Shown: positions 17,132 through 25,400 of the stretch, piece after piece
Numbering within the stretch: the stretch's first letter is position 1
Layout: each line of letters opens with the position of its first letter
NCBI GenBank assembly: GCA_945870205.1
Contig: CAMBRI010000005.1
Span: 1 to 48,266 of the forward strand
Reading direction: 5' to 3'
Length of the DNA stretch: 48,266 bases
Source of the DNA: Sulfuritalea hydrogenivorans sk43H
Lineage (GTDB): Bacteria > Pseudomonadota > Gammaproteobacteria > Burkholderiales > Rhodocyclaceae
Position numbers and translations under genes: made by a program
Notes under the pieces: generated by a model
Told to the model about the DNA's origin: nothing
The model's database searches: none
Seen by the model: only the letters and a program-made list of their open reading frames with translations

Positions 17132-18117
17132 GTATTCCCGAACTCGACCTTCCGGCCCTCAATCCATTCCGGCGAATATATTTCTCCCCAGGACGCCAGA
17201 TCGCCAGACACGCCGCTTACCGGATCCAGCAGCGCAAGGTGGTCGATGAGCGTGCGCCGCTGTTTGCCGTTTGTGAAAAGCAGACCTCCGGCGGCGTCGC
17301 GTGCTTCACGGAATTTGGACGGAAACGCACAAATCTTTTCCACCGCGGAGACGATTGAATCGGCGTGGTCGTTTCTCACGAAAAATGCGTTGCAGCCGGT
17401 CGATGTCGTGCCGACAAACGAGTAACCCTTGCTTTTGCCGAGTGCGACCAAAGCCCGGATCGAAGCTCCAAAATACAGGTTCGAGTGATGTTCGCGGGTA
17501 CGTTGAAAATCTGCCCGATAAGGTACGGTAAGCGCGCAGCGATCACCCAGCACCGCGTTGTATTCGCACGCCACGATGACCGGGCTCACCGCATCGATTG
17601 CCTGCCATATCCAATAGTCGTTGCCGTCTATATCGATGCTGAGCAGGCCGATATCGCCTTGGAGGCCCGACGCCGCGATTACCTGATTGATGTTGTCCCG
17701 GTCGATAAACGCGCATCGGGCCGTCAGGTCATGGCGCCAATACAGGTCCTGCGCCTGAATGCTCCGGATATTCGCCTCCGATCCATCCATGACCAGCCCG
17801 CGCCAATTGCGGAGTTGCAGCAACAATCGAGTATTGGCCTCGCGGTAGTCCGAAACGCCGAACTCGATAAATGTCTCGGGAATTCCCGGTAGGCGTTCCA
17901 CTAGCCAGTCGATAATCCCATCCTCGCCCCACTGTGAAAAACCTCTGAACTCGACGTCCGCAAGGCTACTCAGCCGAGTCATGGATCGGTTGGACGTCGC
18001 GATGCCCTGACAAATCATCGCGGTTGTCGATTCGAAATATCCGCTGTTCCTGGCTGCCGTTGCCATATCGGTGCTAAAACAACGCGCACGCAGCCATTTG
18101 ATGAATCGCGCCATCAT
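17128..18117 (-). CDS. FkbM-like/SAM-dependent methyltransferase-like protein of unknown substrate
   Basis: A 329-residue protein. ATG 18117 is chosen because AAGGGA lies just upstream and it removes an overlap with the previous gene. The central FSQWGEDGIIDWLVER (about residue 56), FIEFGVSDYREANTRLLL (about 77) and GDIGLLSIDIDGNDYWIW (about 138) form a Rossmann-like core with an acidic DIDGNDYW motif, as in a widespread FkbM-related group found in glycan loci. No signal peptide or membrane segment is seen. It may O-methylate a sugar of the repeat, but the classical SAM loop is not strong, so the enzymatic role is tentative. Confidence 0.6.
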   Translation of the reverse strand: MMARFIKWLRARCFSTDMATAARNSGYFESTTAMICQGIATSNRSMTRLSSLADVEFRGFSQWGEDGIIDWLVERLPGIPETFIEFGVSDYREANTRLLLQLRNWRGLVMDGSEANIRSIQAQDLYWRHDLTARCAFIDRDNINQVIAASGLQGDIGLLSIDIDGNDYWIWQAIDAVSPVIVACEYNAVLGDRCALTVPYRADFQRTREHHSNLYFGASIRALVALGKSKGYSFVGTTSTGCNAFFVRNDHADSIVSAVEKICAFPSKFREARDAAGGLLFTNGKQRRTLIDHLALLDPVSGVSGDLASWGEIYSPEWIEGRKVEFGNT

Positions 18118-18136
18118 GCAATCTTGTCCCTTAACA

Positions 18137-19051
18137 TCACTTCCCCCCGGCAGCATTTCTGGGCGCACCGCCCACGGGCTTGAATACCGCACGATAGACG
18201 AGACTCAGGACTGACCTTATCTGGCCATAGGCCACCGACACATTAAATCGTGTCAGGATCACAATCATTTTGGCTCGGCATAGTAGTGGCAGCCCTCGCG
18301 TCAGGCCGAGCGCATACCAAGTCATTGCCACAAATGGAAACAACAATTCAATTTTGCTATTACGAAAAGCTTTGTAGGCATCGCTGCCGTTGCTCACTCC
18401 GTGGATGCCAAAGACGGCAAGCCCTTCGCTGGTGCGGTAAATCTCTCCTTGGCGGGCTAAATAAAGATCGATCGCCCAATCAGCCGCAATGAACGAGCGG
18501 CCGATCACGTCACAGCCACGCAATACGTCTGTTCGAATCAATGAATAGAATATCCCATGTGAAAGCCAACAGTGATCAAAAAATCGGTGCAGTCGGTTGC
18601 AAACGTCGCCTTCGAGAGAGAATCGAACCAAATCCGCATAATCAAGACTACATCCATCAAACCCATTCGGTGACGTTGACGCCACGTAGCGAGGATTCGC
18701 TCTAAGAATCTCGTAGTTGACTTGAAGCCAATCAGTAGAGCGAATGTCATCGGCAGCGGCCCACATGAAGTAAGGACTCAGAGCCTGATCCAAGACGAAC
18801 TTAAAATTAAGGCTCGAACCAATATTCACTCGTTGCCGAAAATAGCGAACCCTTGAGTCTGTTTTCGCATAACCGAGGCAAATCGCTGCAGTATCGTCGG
18901 TCGAATTGTTGTCAGAAATTATGAGCTCGAAGTCTGTAAAGGATTGGCGCGCCAAGGATTCAAGGACACGTTCGAGTGTCTCTGCTCCGTTATAAATCGG
19001 CATACCAATTGAAACTGCTGGGATGTTATTCGGCACTGACCCCTTCATCAT
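18137..19051 (-). CDS. Glycosyltransferase family 2 (GT-A)
   Basis: A 304-residue GT2 protein. PAVSIGMPIYNGAETLERVL (about residue 12), FTDFELIISDNNSTDDTAAI (about 38) and YFMWAAADDIRSTDWL (about 92) form the GT-A nucleotide-binding fold with an ADD-type metal-binding acidic motif. The C-terminal third has hydrophobic stretches (about 225-290) that may anchor it at the membrane. It begins with two Met codons, with GAGG about 9 bp upstream. Donor and acceptor are unknown. It is separated by 19 bp from the FkbM-like gene and by 16 bp from the CmcI-like gene. Confidence 0.86.
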   Translation of the reverse strand: MMKGSVPNNIPAVSIGMPIYNGAETLERVLESLARQSFTDFELIISDNNSTDDTAAICLGYAKTDSRVRYFRQRVNIGSSLNFKFVLDQALSPYFMWAAADDIRSTDWLQVNYEILRANPRYVASTSPNGFDGCSLDYADLVRFSLEGDVCNRLHRFFDHCWLSHGIFYSLIRTDVLRGCDVIGRSFIAADWAIDLYLARQGEIYRTSEGLAVFGIHGVSNGSDAYKAFRNSKIELLFPFVAMTWYALGLTRGLPLLCRAKMIVILTRFNVSVAYGQIRSVLSLVYRAVFKPVGGAPRNAAGGK

Positions 19052-19067
19052 TCAAGCCTCGGAATAA

Positions 19068-19841
19068 CTACGGACTGACTCTTTTTAGATAACCATCAGG
19101 TGCCACGGTGATCATCAGTTTGTGCTGGATGGCTTTGTCGATCTCGAACTCAGGATGTGTCTTGAGGAATTCCCAGACCGCGGTTTTCGGATTATCGGCG
19201 GGTCCCCAAGGGCGATCAGAAAAAACCTCAGCCGGCAAATCCTCAATCACGGTATCGAAGACCACACAATAGCTGCCCTTGCTTGTGAGCGGACCATAGG
19301 CTTCCAGTTCCGCCAATACATGATCGTGGGTATGGTTCGAGTCGAGGCATACCAACACAGTGCCAAACCCCGCAGCGATCTTGCGAACCTCGGCCTGGAT
19401 CGCCGGGTCGACGCTCGAACCCTGAATCATCTGGATACGTGACGCCATGGGGTGGGCCTCAATTGCCGCGCGGTTGTGGGGCCGGATATCGATGTCGATA
19501 CCAAGCACCTTGCGGCGCGGCCTCACGGTTGCAATGCCGGTCTCCGCATCGCAGATATCAAGAAGAGCCAGCATGGAAGCACTGAAGATCAGGGAGCCTC
19601 CATGCGCAATACCGGTCTCGATGATCAAGTCAGGCTTCACCTGCCAGATGATTTCCTGCATCGCCATCATGTCCTGCGGGTACTGGATGACTGGACGGCC
19701 CAGCCAACTGTAGTTGTAGGAATACATGGAGGAAATGGACGACCGCATGAAGGCTGTCGCACTTGTACACAAAGGCTCATTGTTTCGATTCGCGGCTACT
19801 CTTCCAGCTACTTCCTTATTGAAGTCAGTCATGATCGACAC
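19068..19841 (-). CDS. CmcI/RhmI-family SAM-dependent methyltransferase (cephalosporin hydroxylase family)
   Basis: A 257-residue protein of typical family length. LIIETGIAHGGSLIFSASML (about residue 74) is the SAM-binding loop, VLGIDIDIRPHNRAAIEAHP (about 112) the next strand, and VLVCLDSNHTHDHVLAELEA (about 160) the metal-binding acidic region. Despite the family name, relatives in glycan loci are thought to O-methylate deoxysugars, for example in rhamnose-containing glycolipids. The start overlaps the previous gene by 17 bp, with an alternative Met three codons in. It is a likely decorating enzyme for one sugar of the repeat; the target position is unknown. Confidence 0.82.
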   Translation of the reverse strand: MSIMTDFNKEVAGRVAANRNNEPLCTSATAFMRSSISSMYSYNYSWLGRPVIQYPQDMMAMQEIIWQVKPDLIIETGIAHGGSLIFSASMLALLDICDAETGIATVRPRRKVLGIDIDIRPHNRAAIEAHPMASRIQMIQGSSVDPAIQAEVRKIAAGFGTVLVCLDSNHTHDHVLAELEAYGPLTSKGSYCVVFDTVIEDLPAEVFSDRPWGPADNPKTAVWEFLKTHPEFEIDKAIQHKLMITVAPDGYLKRVSP

Positions 19842-20880
19842 TCATATAGCGATAGGCGTTATTGGACATTTGCTTAATCTCTTCCAGATAGTTTGAATTC
19901 ATGACATGAATCGTCGATCCCGTCGGCAGCCTTGCTAGGCCCTCCTCTGGAGATAGAACCTTGAGGCCGGTGGCGGGAAGAAACTTCCCCTGCTTGGCTG
20001 GATTGATATCGATGACCAACTCGACGGAGCATCCTAGCCTCTCTCTGAGTAGCGTAAAAGTGACGCCTTTGGATGCCCCGCCCCATACCGCTGATATCCC
20101 GTTTGTAGCGCCGTCACTCAGGCTAAGCAAGAAATCGGCCGGGAAAACTACCGGGGAGCGGCTGTCGATCTGCGGCGCCTTAAGACTGGAAAGATCCGCA
20201 ACCACGTAAAGGTATTGCCCGCCGAAGATTCGCCCACTTTCGATGACGCGATCGAACATGCGCCCGAAATCGGCCAGGCGAAAATAGTTGACGTGCTCGT
20301 AAAAGATGTCGAACCAAGCCCGATGCTCGCATATCCAGTCGAAGCAGGGCACCTCGATGTAGATCAGCCCAGAACCGGCATTGGCCGCGCGCAAGCGTTG
20401 AAGGAACGGCAAGGGGTTCTGTATGTGTTCGAGAACGTGCCGAAGAATTAGGGCTTGCGCGGTTAATCCGACTCCTGGCTCGAAATAGTGTCGTTTGACA
20501 CGGGGATTGGATCCTTCATATGTGGGATCGAAGCCGGTGATTTCGAAACCGCTGTTAGATAAAACCTCCAAGAAATAACCCTTGCCGCACCCCACTTCAA
20601 CCAAACCGGAACGCCCGATGGTTCGCTCAACAATTTTCGCAACACTGTCGAGATGGCCTCGAAAATGCGGGCTTACGGCTTGCTCGTTCTGGTACCGATC
20701 ATCATAGACCATGAGTTCGGGACAAAAAGCTGCGTTACTGACCAACCCGGTCGCTAGGTCCTGAACCAAGCGAACGGTGCCACGAGGGCAGGCACGTGCT
20801 TCTTCGACGGAGTCGTACATCCGGTTCTGGAAGATCGGCAATTGCTCGACCCGATACAACTCGTGCTCGTTCAAAATCAT
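19825..20880 (-). CDS. C-methyltransferase-like protein (SAM domain plus C-terminal Methyltransf_14-type domain), zinc site absent
   Basis: A 351-residue protein; ATG 20880 overlaps the upstream stop as ATGA. LVEVGCGKGYFLEVLSNSGF (about residue 92) is the SAM loop; LRHVLEHIQNPLPFLQRL (about 146) and YIEVPCFDW follow. The C-terminal part, around VWGGASKGVTFTLLRE and INPAKQGKFLPATGLKVLSP, matches the C-terminal domain of the tylC3-type enzyme encoded at 21783-23009 (YGAAAKGNT, AGKQGKFMPG). The N-terminal Cys cluster of that enzyme is missing. It is therefore a diverged paralogue, possibly methylating a second position or acting on a sugar already bound elsewhere. Function is inferred from this resemblance only. 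Confidence 0.78.
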   Translation of the reverse strand: MILNEHELYRVEQLPIFQNRMYDSVEEARACPRGTVRLVQDLATGLVSNAAFCPELMVYDDRYQNEQAVSPHFRGHLDSVAKIVERTIGRSGLVEVGCGKGYFLEVLSNSGFEITGFDPTYEGSNPRVKRHYFEPGVGLTAQALILRHVLEHIQNPLPFLQRLRAANAGSGLIYIEVPCFDWICEHRAWFDIFYEHVNYFRLADFGRMFDRVIESGRIFGGQYLYVVADLSSLKAPQIDSRSPVVFPADFLLSLSDGATNGISAVWGGASKGVTFTLLRERLGCSVELVIDINPAKQGKFLPATGLKVLSPEEGLARLPTGSTIHVMNSNYLEEIKQMSNNAYRYMSVDHD

Positions 20881-21749
20881 CGATCTTGACTGGCCGCGAT
20901 GTCGTCCATCGAATGCACGGGCTGCCAACCAAGCTTTCTCAATTTCCCGCTGTCGCCAAAAAGTATTCCGGGCTCGCCAGGACGCTCCGTCGACAAGTCG
21001 AGGACGATGCGAGGATTGCCGTTGAATGCATCCGCTATCCTCTTCACGATGTCGGCTATTTGCGTCGGTCGGCCTGATGAAATGTTGTAGCTTCCCTCGG
21101 CGTTGGATAAAAGCAGCCGGATGAATCCACTGGCGACATCGTCCGCATGCAGGAAGTCCCGGTAGGCGTTAGCGTTAACTCCAAAGGAGGGGTGCCTCCC
21201 CCGAAATACCTCAATCAACGAGGGCACAAGGCGCCGACTATCTTCACCCTTTCCATAAGGAAGGAAGATCCGGCCCCAAGCAAAAGCTACCTGATGGGAA
21301 TCACAAACTGCGGAGACAAGGCGCCGGGTCGCATCCTTGGTCGCCCCATAAACGCTGGCCGGACTCAGCGGTGTGGTGTCCTCACGGCAGTACCCAAATG
21401 ACCAGTCGTATTCTGCGCAGGTGCCGGCCGCCACGACCCTTTGCCCGCCAGCAGCGCAAAAGGCTTCGACTAGGCGAACCGACGCCTCTGCCCAGCGAAG
21501 ATTCAGAGGCGAAGTCCAATACTCGCCATGCTCCGCATACCACGCCAAATGAACCAGGTGGCTAGCGCTGGCACGCTGAATCATGTTCGTGCAGTCACCT
21601 GTTCGCAGAAGATCGACCTCAATGAAGTCTCCCATGTAGCCCGCTGGACGCGACCGACCGACGATGACATGGTCAACACCGCCTTTTTCAAGATGGTCGA
21701 GGACATAGCGTCCAATGAATCCGCTGGCTCCGGTGAGAAGTACTCTCAT
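20877..21749 (-). CDS. NAD-dependent epimerase/reductase, likely NDP-hexose 4-ketoreductase
   Basis: A 290-residue extended SDR. RVLLTGASGFIGRYVLDHLE is the cofactor loop, HLVHLAWYAEHGEYW (about 64) is typical of reductases beside C-methyltransferases, VVAAGTCAEYDW (about 103) carries the catalytic Thr/Ser position, and SVYGATKDATRRL (about 131) the YxxxK pair. It lies between two C-methyltransferase-like genes in the CDP-hexose cassette and is the best candidate for reducing the 4-keto group after C-methylation. Its stop overlaps the next start as ATGA. Confidence 0.82.
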   Translation of the reverse strand: MRVLLTGASGFIGRYVLDHLEKGGVDHVIVGRSRPAGYMGDFIEVDLLRTGDCTNMIQRASASHLVHLAWYAEHGEYWTSPLNLRWAEASVRLVEAFCAAGGQRVVAAGTCAEYDWSFGYCREDTTPLSPASVYGATKDATRRLVSAVCDSHQVAFAWGRIFLPYGKGEDSRRLVPSLIEVFRGRHPSFGVNANAYRDFLHADDVASGFIRLLLSNAEGSYNISSGRPTQIADIVKRIADAFNGNPRIVLDLSTERPGEPGILFGDSGKLRKLGWQPVHSMDDIAASQDR

Positions 21750-21782
21750 GCTGGTCGAAAGTCGGTGCTGGTGGGACGGCGT

Positions 21783-23009
21783 TCAATCGAGAATTTGTAG
21801 TGCAGGAACCGCCGTCACGAACTTGCCGCTCCACTCGCATACAGATACATTCTGCTGCCTCACCTCTACTGCAATGTTCCAGGGCAGGATCAGGACAAAA
21901 TCAGGCTTGCGCTCGATCAATGCGGCCGGTGGCAGAATTGGAATGCGGCTGCCCGGCATGAACTTGCCCTGCTTTCCGGCGGCCGCGTCGCAGACGAACG
22001 GCAAAAGGTCGGGCTTGACGCCGGCGTAGTTGAGCAAGGTGTTGCCCTTGGCGGCGGCGCCGTAGGCGGCGACCTTCTTCCCCGCGCGCTTCTGCTCCAG
22101 GAGAAAACCCAAAAGATCGTCCTTGACCCGGTTGGCGCGGGCCTGGAAATCGTTGTAGACGGCGATGTCCTGCATCCCGCGCCGCGCTTCTTCCGCGAGC
22201 AATTCGGCCACGGCATCTGTCGTCTGGCGCGAATCATCGGCATGGCAGCCGAATACCCGCAGGCTGCCACCGTGCGTGGGGTGCTGTTCGACGTGCCAGA
22301 TGCGCAGGTTTGCGGCCTGGAAGATGCGATTGGCGGAGTAGAGCGACAGATAGGAAAAATGCTCGTGGTAAACCGTGTCGAACTGGGTATGTTCCAGCAG
22401 TTGCATCAGGTGCGGGAATTCCAGCGTGATCGTTCCGCCGGGCTTGAGGACGGCCTGCAGGCCCCGCGTGAAGTCGTTAATGTCCGGCACGTGGGCGTAG
22501 ACGTTGTTGCCGGCGATGAGGTCGGCCTGTTTGCCTTGCGCGGCCAGTTGGCGGCCCAGCTGCTCACCGAAGAATTCGAGCAACACGGGGATGCCCAGCT
22601 TGCCGGCGGCGGCGGCGGTGCTGGCCGTCGGCTCGATGCCAAGGCACGGAATGCCGGCGGCGACAAAATTCCGCAGCAGGTAGCCATCGTTGGACGCGAC
22701 TTCGATCACGAAGCTGCCGGCGCTCAGCCCGAGCCGGGCGATCATGTCCCCGGCGTAGCGGGCGGCATGGGCCAGCCAGCCGGTTGAGGTGCTCGAGAAA
22801 TACGCGTAATCGGGGTGGAACAGCTCGTCCGCCCGGGCATGGTCTTCGGTCTGCACCAGCCAGCAGCGATCGCAAACCACTATCTTGAGCGGGTAGTACA
22901 ACTCCGGACGCTCGAGGTCGGCGGCGTGCAAATAGGCATTCGACGGCGGCGCACAACCAAGATCAAGAAAAGTGTGGGTCAGCGGGGTTCCGCAGTGGCG
23001 GCATTTCAT
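21783..23009 (-). CDS. NDP-hexose C-methyltransferase (TylC3/zinc-dependent class)
   Basis: A 408-residue protein with the complete three-part architecture. An N-terminal zinc-binding domain carries CRHCGTPL at residues 3-10 and CDRCWL at about 46-51. A SAM domain has SFVIEVASNDGYLLRNFVAA (about 98), NVYAHVPDINDFTRGL (about 168) and YHEHFSYLSLYS. The C-terminal domain has KVAAYGAAAKGNTLLNYAGV (about 302) and AGKQGKFMPGSRIPILPP. Relatives transfer a methyl group to C3 of 4-keto-6-deoxyhexoses. The H-E-H residues near the substrate site are present. It is coupled (ATGA) to the 3,5-epimerase and follows the CDP-glucose dehydratase, so the product is predicted to be a CDP-3-C-methyl-6-deoxyhexose. 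Confidence 0.9.
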   Translation of the reverse strand: MKCRHCGTPLTHTFLDLGCAPPSNAYLHAADLERPELYYPLKIVVCDRCWLVQTEDHARADELFHPDYAYFSSTSTGWLAHAARYAGDMIARLGLSAGSFVIEVASNDGYLLRNFVAAGIPCLGIEPTASTAAAAGKLGIPVLLEFFGEQLGRQLAAQGKQADLIAGNNVYAHVPDINDFTRGLQAVLKPGGTITLEFPHLMQLLEHTQFDTVYHEHFSYLSLYSANRIFQAANLRIWHVEQHPTHGGSLRVFGCHADDSRQTTDAVAELLAEEARRGMQDIAVYNDFQARANRVKDDLLGFLLEQKRAGKKVAAYGAAAKGNTLLNYAGVKPDLLPFVCDAAAGKQGKFMPGSRIPILPPAALIERKPDFVLILPWNIAVEVRQQNVSVCEWSGKFVTAVPALQILD

Positions 23010-23569
23010 GCGACGTCCATTCCCTTGAATTGCGGCGTCAACAAAGGGTGTTTCCGATCGCGCGCCGAAAGCTCGGCGATCGGCAGCGGCCAGGCAACGC
23101 CGAGGCGCGGGTCATCGACGCGCAGCCCCGCTTCCGCATCGGGAGCGTAGGCTGACGTATGCAGGTAGAGCATTTCGCAGTCGTCGGTCAGGGTCTGAAA
23201 GCCATGCGCGAAACCTTCCGGTATCAGCAGCGCGCAGCCGTTGTCGGCCGACAGGGTTTCGGCGTGCCATTGCAGGAAAGTGGGCGAACCGGCGCGCAGG
23301 TCGACGGCCACGTCGAAGACCTTGCCGCGGATGCAGCTCACCAGCTTCATCTCGGCGTGCGGCGGGGTCTGGTAATGCATGCCGCGTACCGTGCCGCGCT
23401 TTGCGGTGTAGGTATGGTTGATCTGGGCGATCGGCTTTTGCCATCCGGCAACCGCGAGTTCTTCGGCGCAAAACAGGCGGGAGAGAAAACCCCGTGCATC
23501 GCCCAAATGCTGGCGCGTGACGCGCTTCAGTCCGGCAAGCGATAAGTCGGCGATGGCGATACGGCTCAA
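23006..23569 (-). CDS. rfbC: dTDP-4-dehydrorhamnose 3,5-epimerase family protein (RfbC/RmlC-like)
   Basis: A 187-residue cupin. I place the start at TTG 23569: it overlaps the upstream TGA as TTGA and yields a protein of normal RmlC length beginning [33 protein letters not shown] (about 25), QINHTYTAKRGTVRGMHYQT (about 48, catalytic His region), KLVSCIRGKVFDVAVDLRAG (about 74) and LIPEGFAHGFQTLTDDCEML (about 112) are the family blocks. In this CDP-glucose cassette it probably inverts C3 and/or C5 of CDP-4-keto-6-deoxyglucose rather than a dTDP-sugar, since no rmlA or rmlB is present in the window. Confidence 0.9.
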   Translation of the reverse strand: MSRIAIADLSLAGLKRVTRQHLGDARGFLSRLFCAEELAVAGWQKPIAQINHTYTAKRGTVRGMHYQTPPHAEMKLVSCIRGKVFDVAVDLRAGSPTFLQWHAETLSADNGCALLIPEGFAHGFQTLTDDCEMLYLHTSAYAPDAEAGLRVDDPRLGVAWPLPIAELSARDRKHPLLTPQFKGMDVA

Positions 23570-24630
23570 ACGGCGGCCTCGCAGGCGGCAATGTCCAGTT
23601 CGCAAAGTTGGCGCGCCTCGGCGCCGGACTCTTGCGATCGATACCACGTCATGGTGAGGCGAACCGATTCCGCCAGCGACAGCCGCGGCTGGAAACCGAG
23701 TGTCTGCCGGGCCTTGGCAATTTCCAGCGCAAGCCAGCCTGCTTCGTGCGGCCCCTCTCTGCCGTCGCCATAGCGCGCCTCACCTCTGCCGTAGGCGGCT
23801 CGCGCCAGTTCGATCACATCACGCACGGTGGCGGCATCCTGGGTGAAGGGACCGAAGTTGTAGGCACCCGCCAGATCCGCGTTTGACCAGAGCCGCTGCG
23901 CGAGAACGAGATAACCCGCCAGCGGTTCCAGCACATACTGCCAGGGACGTACCGCATCCGGGCGGCGGATTTCCAGCGTGTCGCCCGCCTGCCACGCTCT
24001 CACGGCGTCCGGGATCAGGCGATCGACCGACCAGTCACCGCCGCCGATCACGTTGCCGGCGCGCGCACTGGCGAGGGCAACGCCCTGATCGGCAAGGAAA
24101 GCTTTGCGATAGCTGTCGATGACGATCTCGCCTGCGGCCTTGCTGGCGCTGTAGGGATCGTGCCCCCCGAGCGCATCGTCTTCCCGATAGGGCCAGGTCC
24201 ATTCGTTGTTGCGATAGACCTTGTCGGTGGTGATCATCACGGCAACACGCGGCGCCGACTTCCCCCGCAACGCATCCAGTACGTTTGCCGTGCCCATGAC
24301 GTTGGTGGCGTAGGTGCCCAGCGGATCCAGATAGCTCGCGCGAACCAACGGTTGCGCCGCCAGATGGAAAACGATTTCCGCTTCGGCGGCGGCGACTTGC
24401 CCGGCCAGCTTCGTCGCGTCGCGAATATCGCAGTAGCGGCTGTCGCACAAGGCTTTGAGCCCGGCCAGTTCAAAAAGACTGGGCGAGGTATTGGGCGGCA
24501 GGCTTATGCCGGCCACGCTGGCTCCCATCCGGTGAAGCCACAACGTCAGCCAGGCGCCCTTGAACCCGGTGTGCCCGGTGACGAGGACGCGCTTGCCGCG
24601 CCAGAAGTCGGAATCGGGGATCGCTGTCAC
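23566..24630 (-). CDS. rfbG: CDP-glucose 4,6-dehydratase
   Basis: A 354-residue extended SDR. GTG 24630 is preferred over GTG 24645 because it overlaps the rfbF stop as GTGA and places [20 protein letters not shown] at the usual distance from the N-terminus. [20 protein letters not shown] (about 86), [20 protein letters not shown] (about 125), [17 protein letters not shown] (about 152, YxxxK) and [20 protein letters not shown] (about 184) are diagnostic of RfbG/DdhB. It converts CDP-glucose to CDP-4-keto-6-deoxyglucose, the branch point for dideoxy or branched sugars. No rfbH (3-dehydrase) is nearby, so deoxygenation at C3 is not expected. Confidence 0.94.
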   Translation of the reverse strand: MTAIPDSDFWRGKRVLVTGHTGFKGAWLTLWLHRMGASVAGISLPPNTSPSLFELAGLKALCDSRYCDIRDATKLAGQVAAAEAEIVFHLAAQPLVRASYLDPLGTYATNVMGTANVLDALRGKSAPRVAVMITTDKVYRNNEWTWPYREDDALGGHDPYSASKAAGEIVIDSYRKAFLADQGVALASARAGNVIGGGDWSVDRLIPDAVRAWQAGDTLEIRRPDAVRPWQYVLEPLAGYLVLAQRLWSNADLAGAYNFGPFTQDAATVRDVIELARAAYGRGEARYGDGREGPHEAGWLALEIAKARQTLGFQPRLSLAESVRLTMTWYRSQESGAEARQLCELDIAACEAAV

Positions 24631-25400
24631 TTCCAGATCTTCCACGGCGCCTCGCCGCTGTCCCAGAGTTCTTCGAGCTGGTTCTTGTCGCGCAGGGTAT
24701 CCATGGGCTGCCAGAAGCCCTGGTGCTCGAATGCCATCATTTCGCCCCGGGCCGCCAGATGGCCGAGCGGTTCGCTTTCCCAGCTGGTGTGGTCGCCTTC
24801 GATGAGGTCCAGCACTTTTGGCGACAGCACGAAAAAGCCGCCGTTGATCAGGCCACCGTCGCCGCGCGGCTTTTCGGCGAAGCCCGTGACCTGGTTATTG
24901 GTGCGCTCGATCGCACCGTAGCGTCCGGGCGGCTGCACGGCGGTGATTGTGGCCAGCTTGCCGTGCTGCTTGTGGAAGGCTAGGCTCTTCGCGATATCGA
25001 CGTCGCTGACGCCGTCGCCGTAGGTGAAGCAGAATGCCTCTTCATTCTGGATGTAGGGCGCCACGCGCTTCAGCCGTCCGCCGGTAAGCGTGTCGTCTCC
25101 CGTGTCCACCAGCGTGACCCGCCACGACTCTGCATTGCGCTGGTGCACCTCCATCTTGTTGGATGCCATGTCGAAGGTGACGTCCGACATGTGCAGGAAG
25201 TAGTTGGCAAAATATTCCTTGATGATGTAGCCCTTGTAACCGCAGCAGATCACGAAATCGTTCACGCCATGGGCGGAGTAGAGCTTCATGATGTGCCAGA
25301 GGATGGGCTTGCCACCGATTTCAATCATCGGCTTCGGTTTCAGGTGGGTCTCCTCGGAGATTCTTGTTCCGAGACCGCCGGCGAGAAGAACGGCTTTCAT
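24627..25400 (-). CDS. rfbF: Glucose-1-phosphate cytidylyltransferase
   Basis: A 257-residue protein, exactly the usual RfbF length. ATG 25400 is chosen because it has GGGGAAA upstream, gives [20 protein letters not shown] at the N-terminus, and overlaps the upstream stop as [21 protein letters not shown] (about 24), [16 protein letters not shown] (about 49), [14 protein letters not shown] (about 122) with the metal-binding Asp, and [20 protein letters not shown] (about 160) follow. It makes CDP-glucose from CTP and glucose-1-phosphate, the first step of the CDP-hexose module that continues with rfbG, the epimerase, the methyltransferase and the reductase. Confidence 0.95.
   Translation of the reverse strand: MKAVLLAGGLGTRISEETHLKPKPMIEIGGKPILWHIMKLYSAHGVNDFVICCGYKGYIIKEYFANYFLHMSDVTFDMASNKMEVHQRNAESWRVTLVDTGDDTLTGGRLKRVAPYIQNEEAFCFTYGDGVSDVDIAKSLAFHKQHGKLATITAVQPPGRYGAIERTNNQVTGFAEKPRGDGGLINGGFFVLSPKVLDLIEGDHTSWESEPLGHLAARGEMMAFEHQGFWQPMDTLRDKNQLEELWDSGEAPWKIWK

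Noticed and set aside
16106-17425. A plus-strand open frame of over 400 codons opposite the GT4 gene
   Set aside because: It spans two real minus-strand genes and has no recognisable domain.
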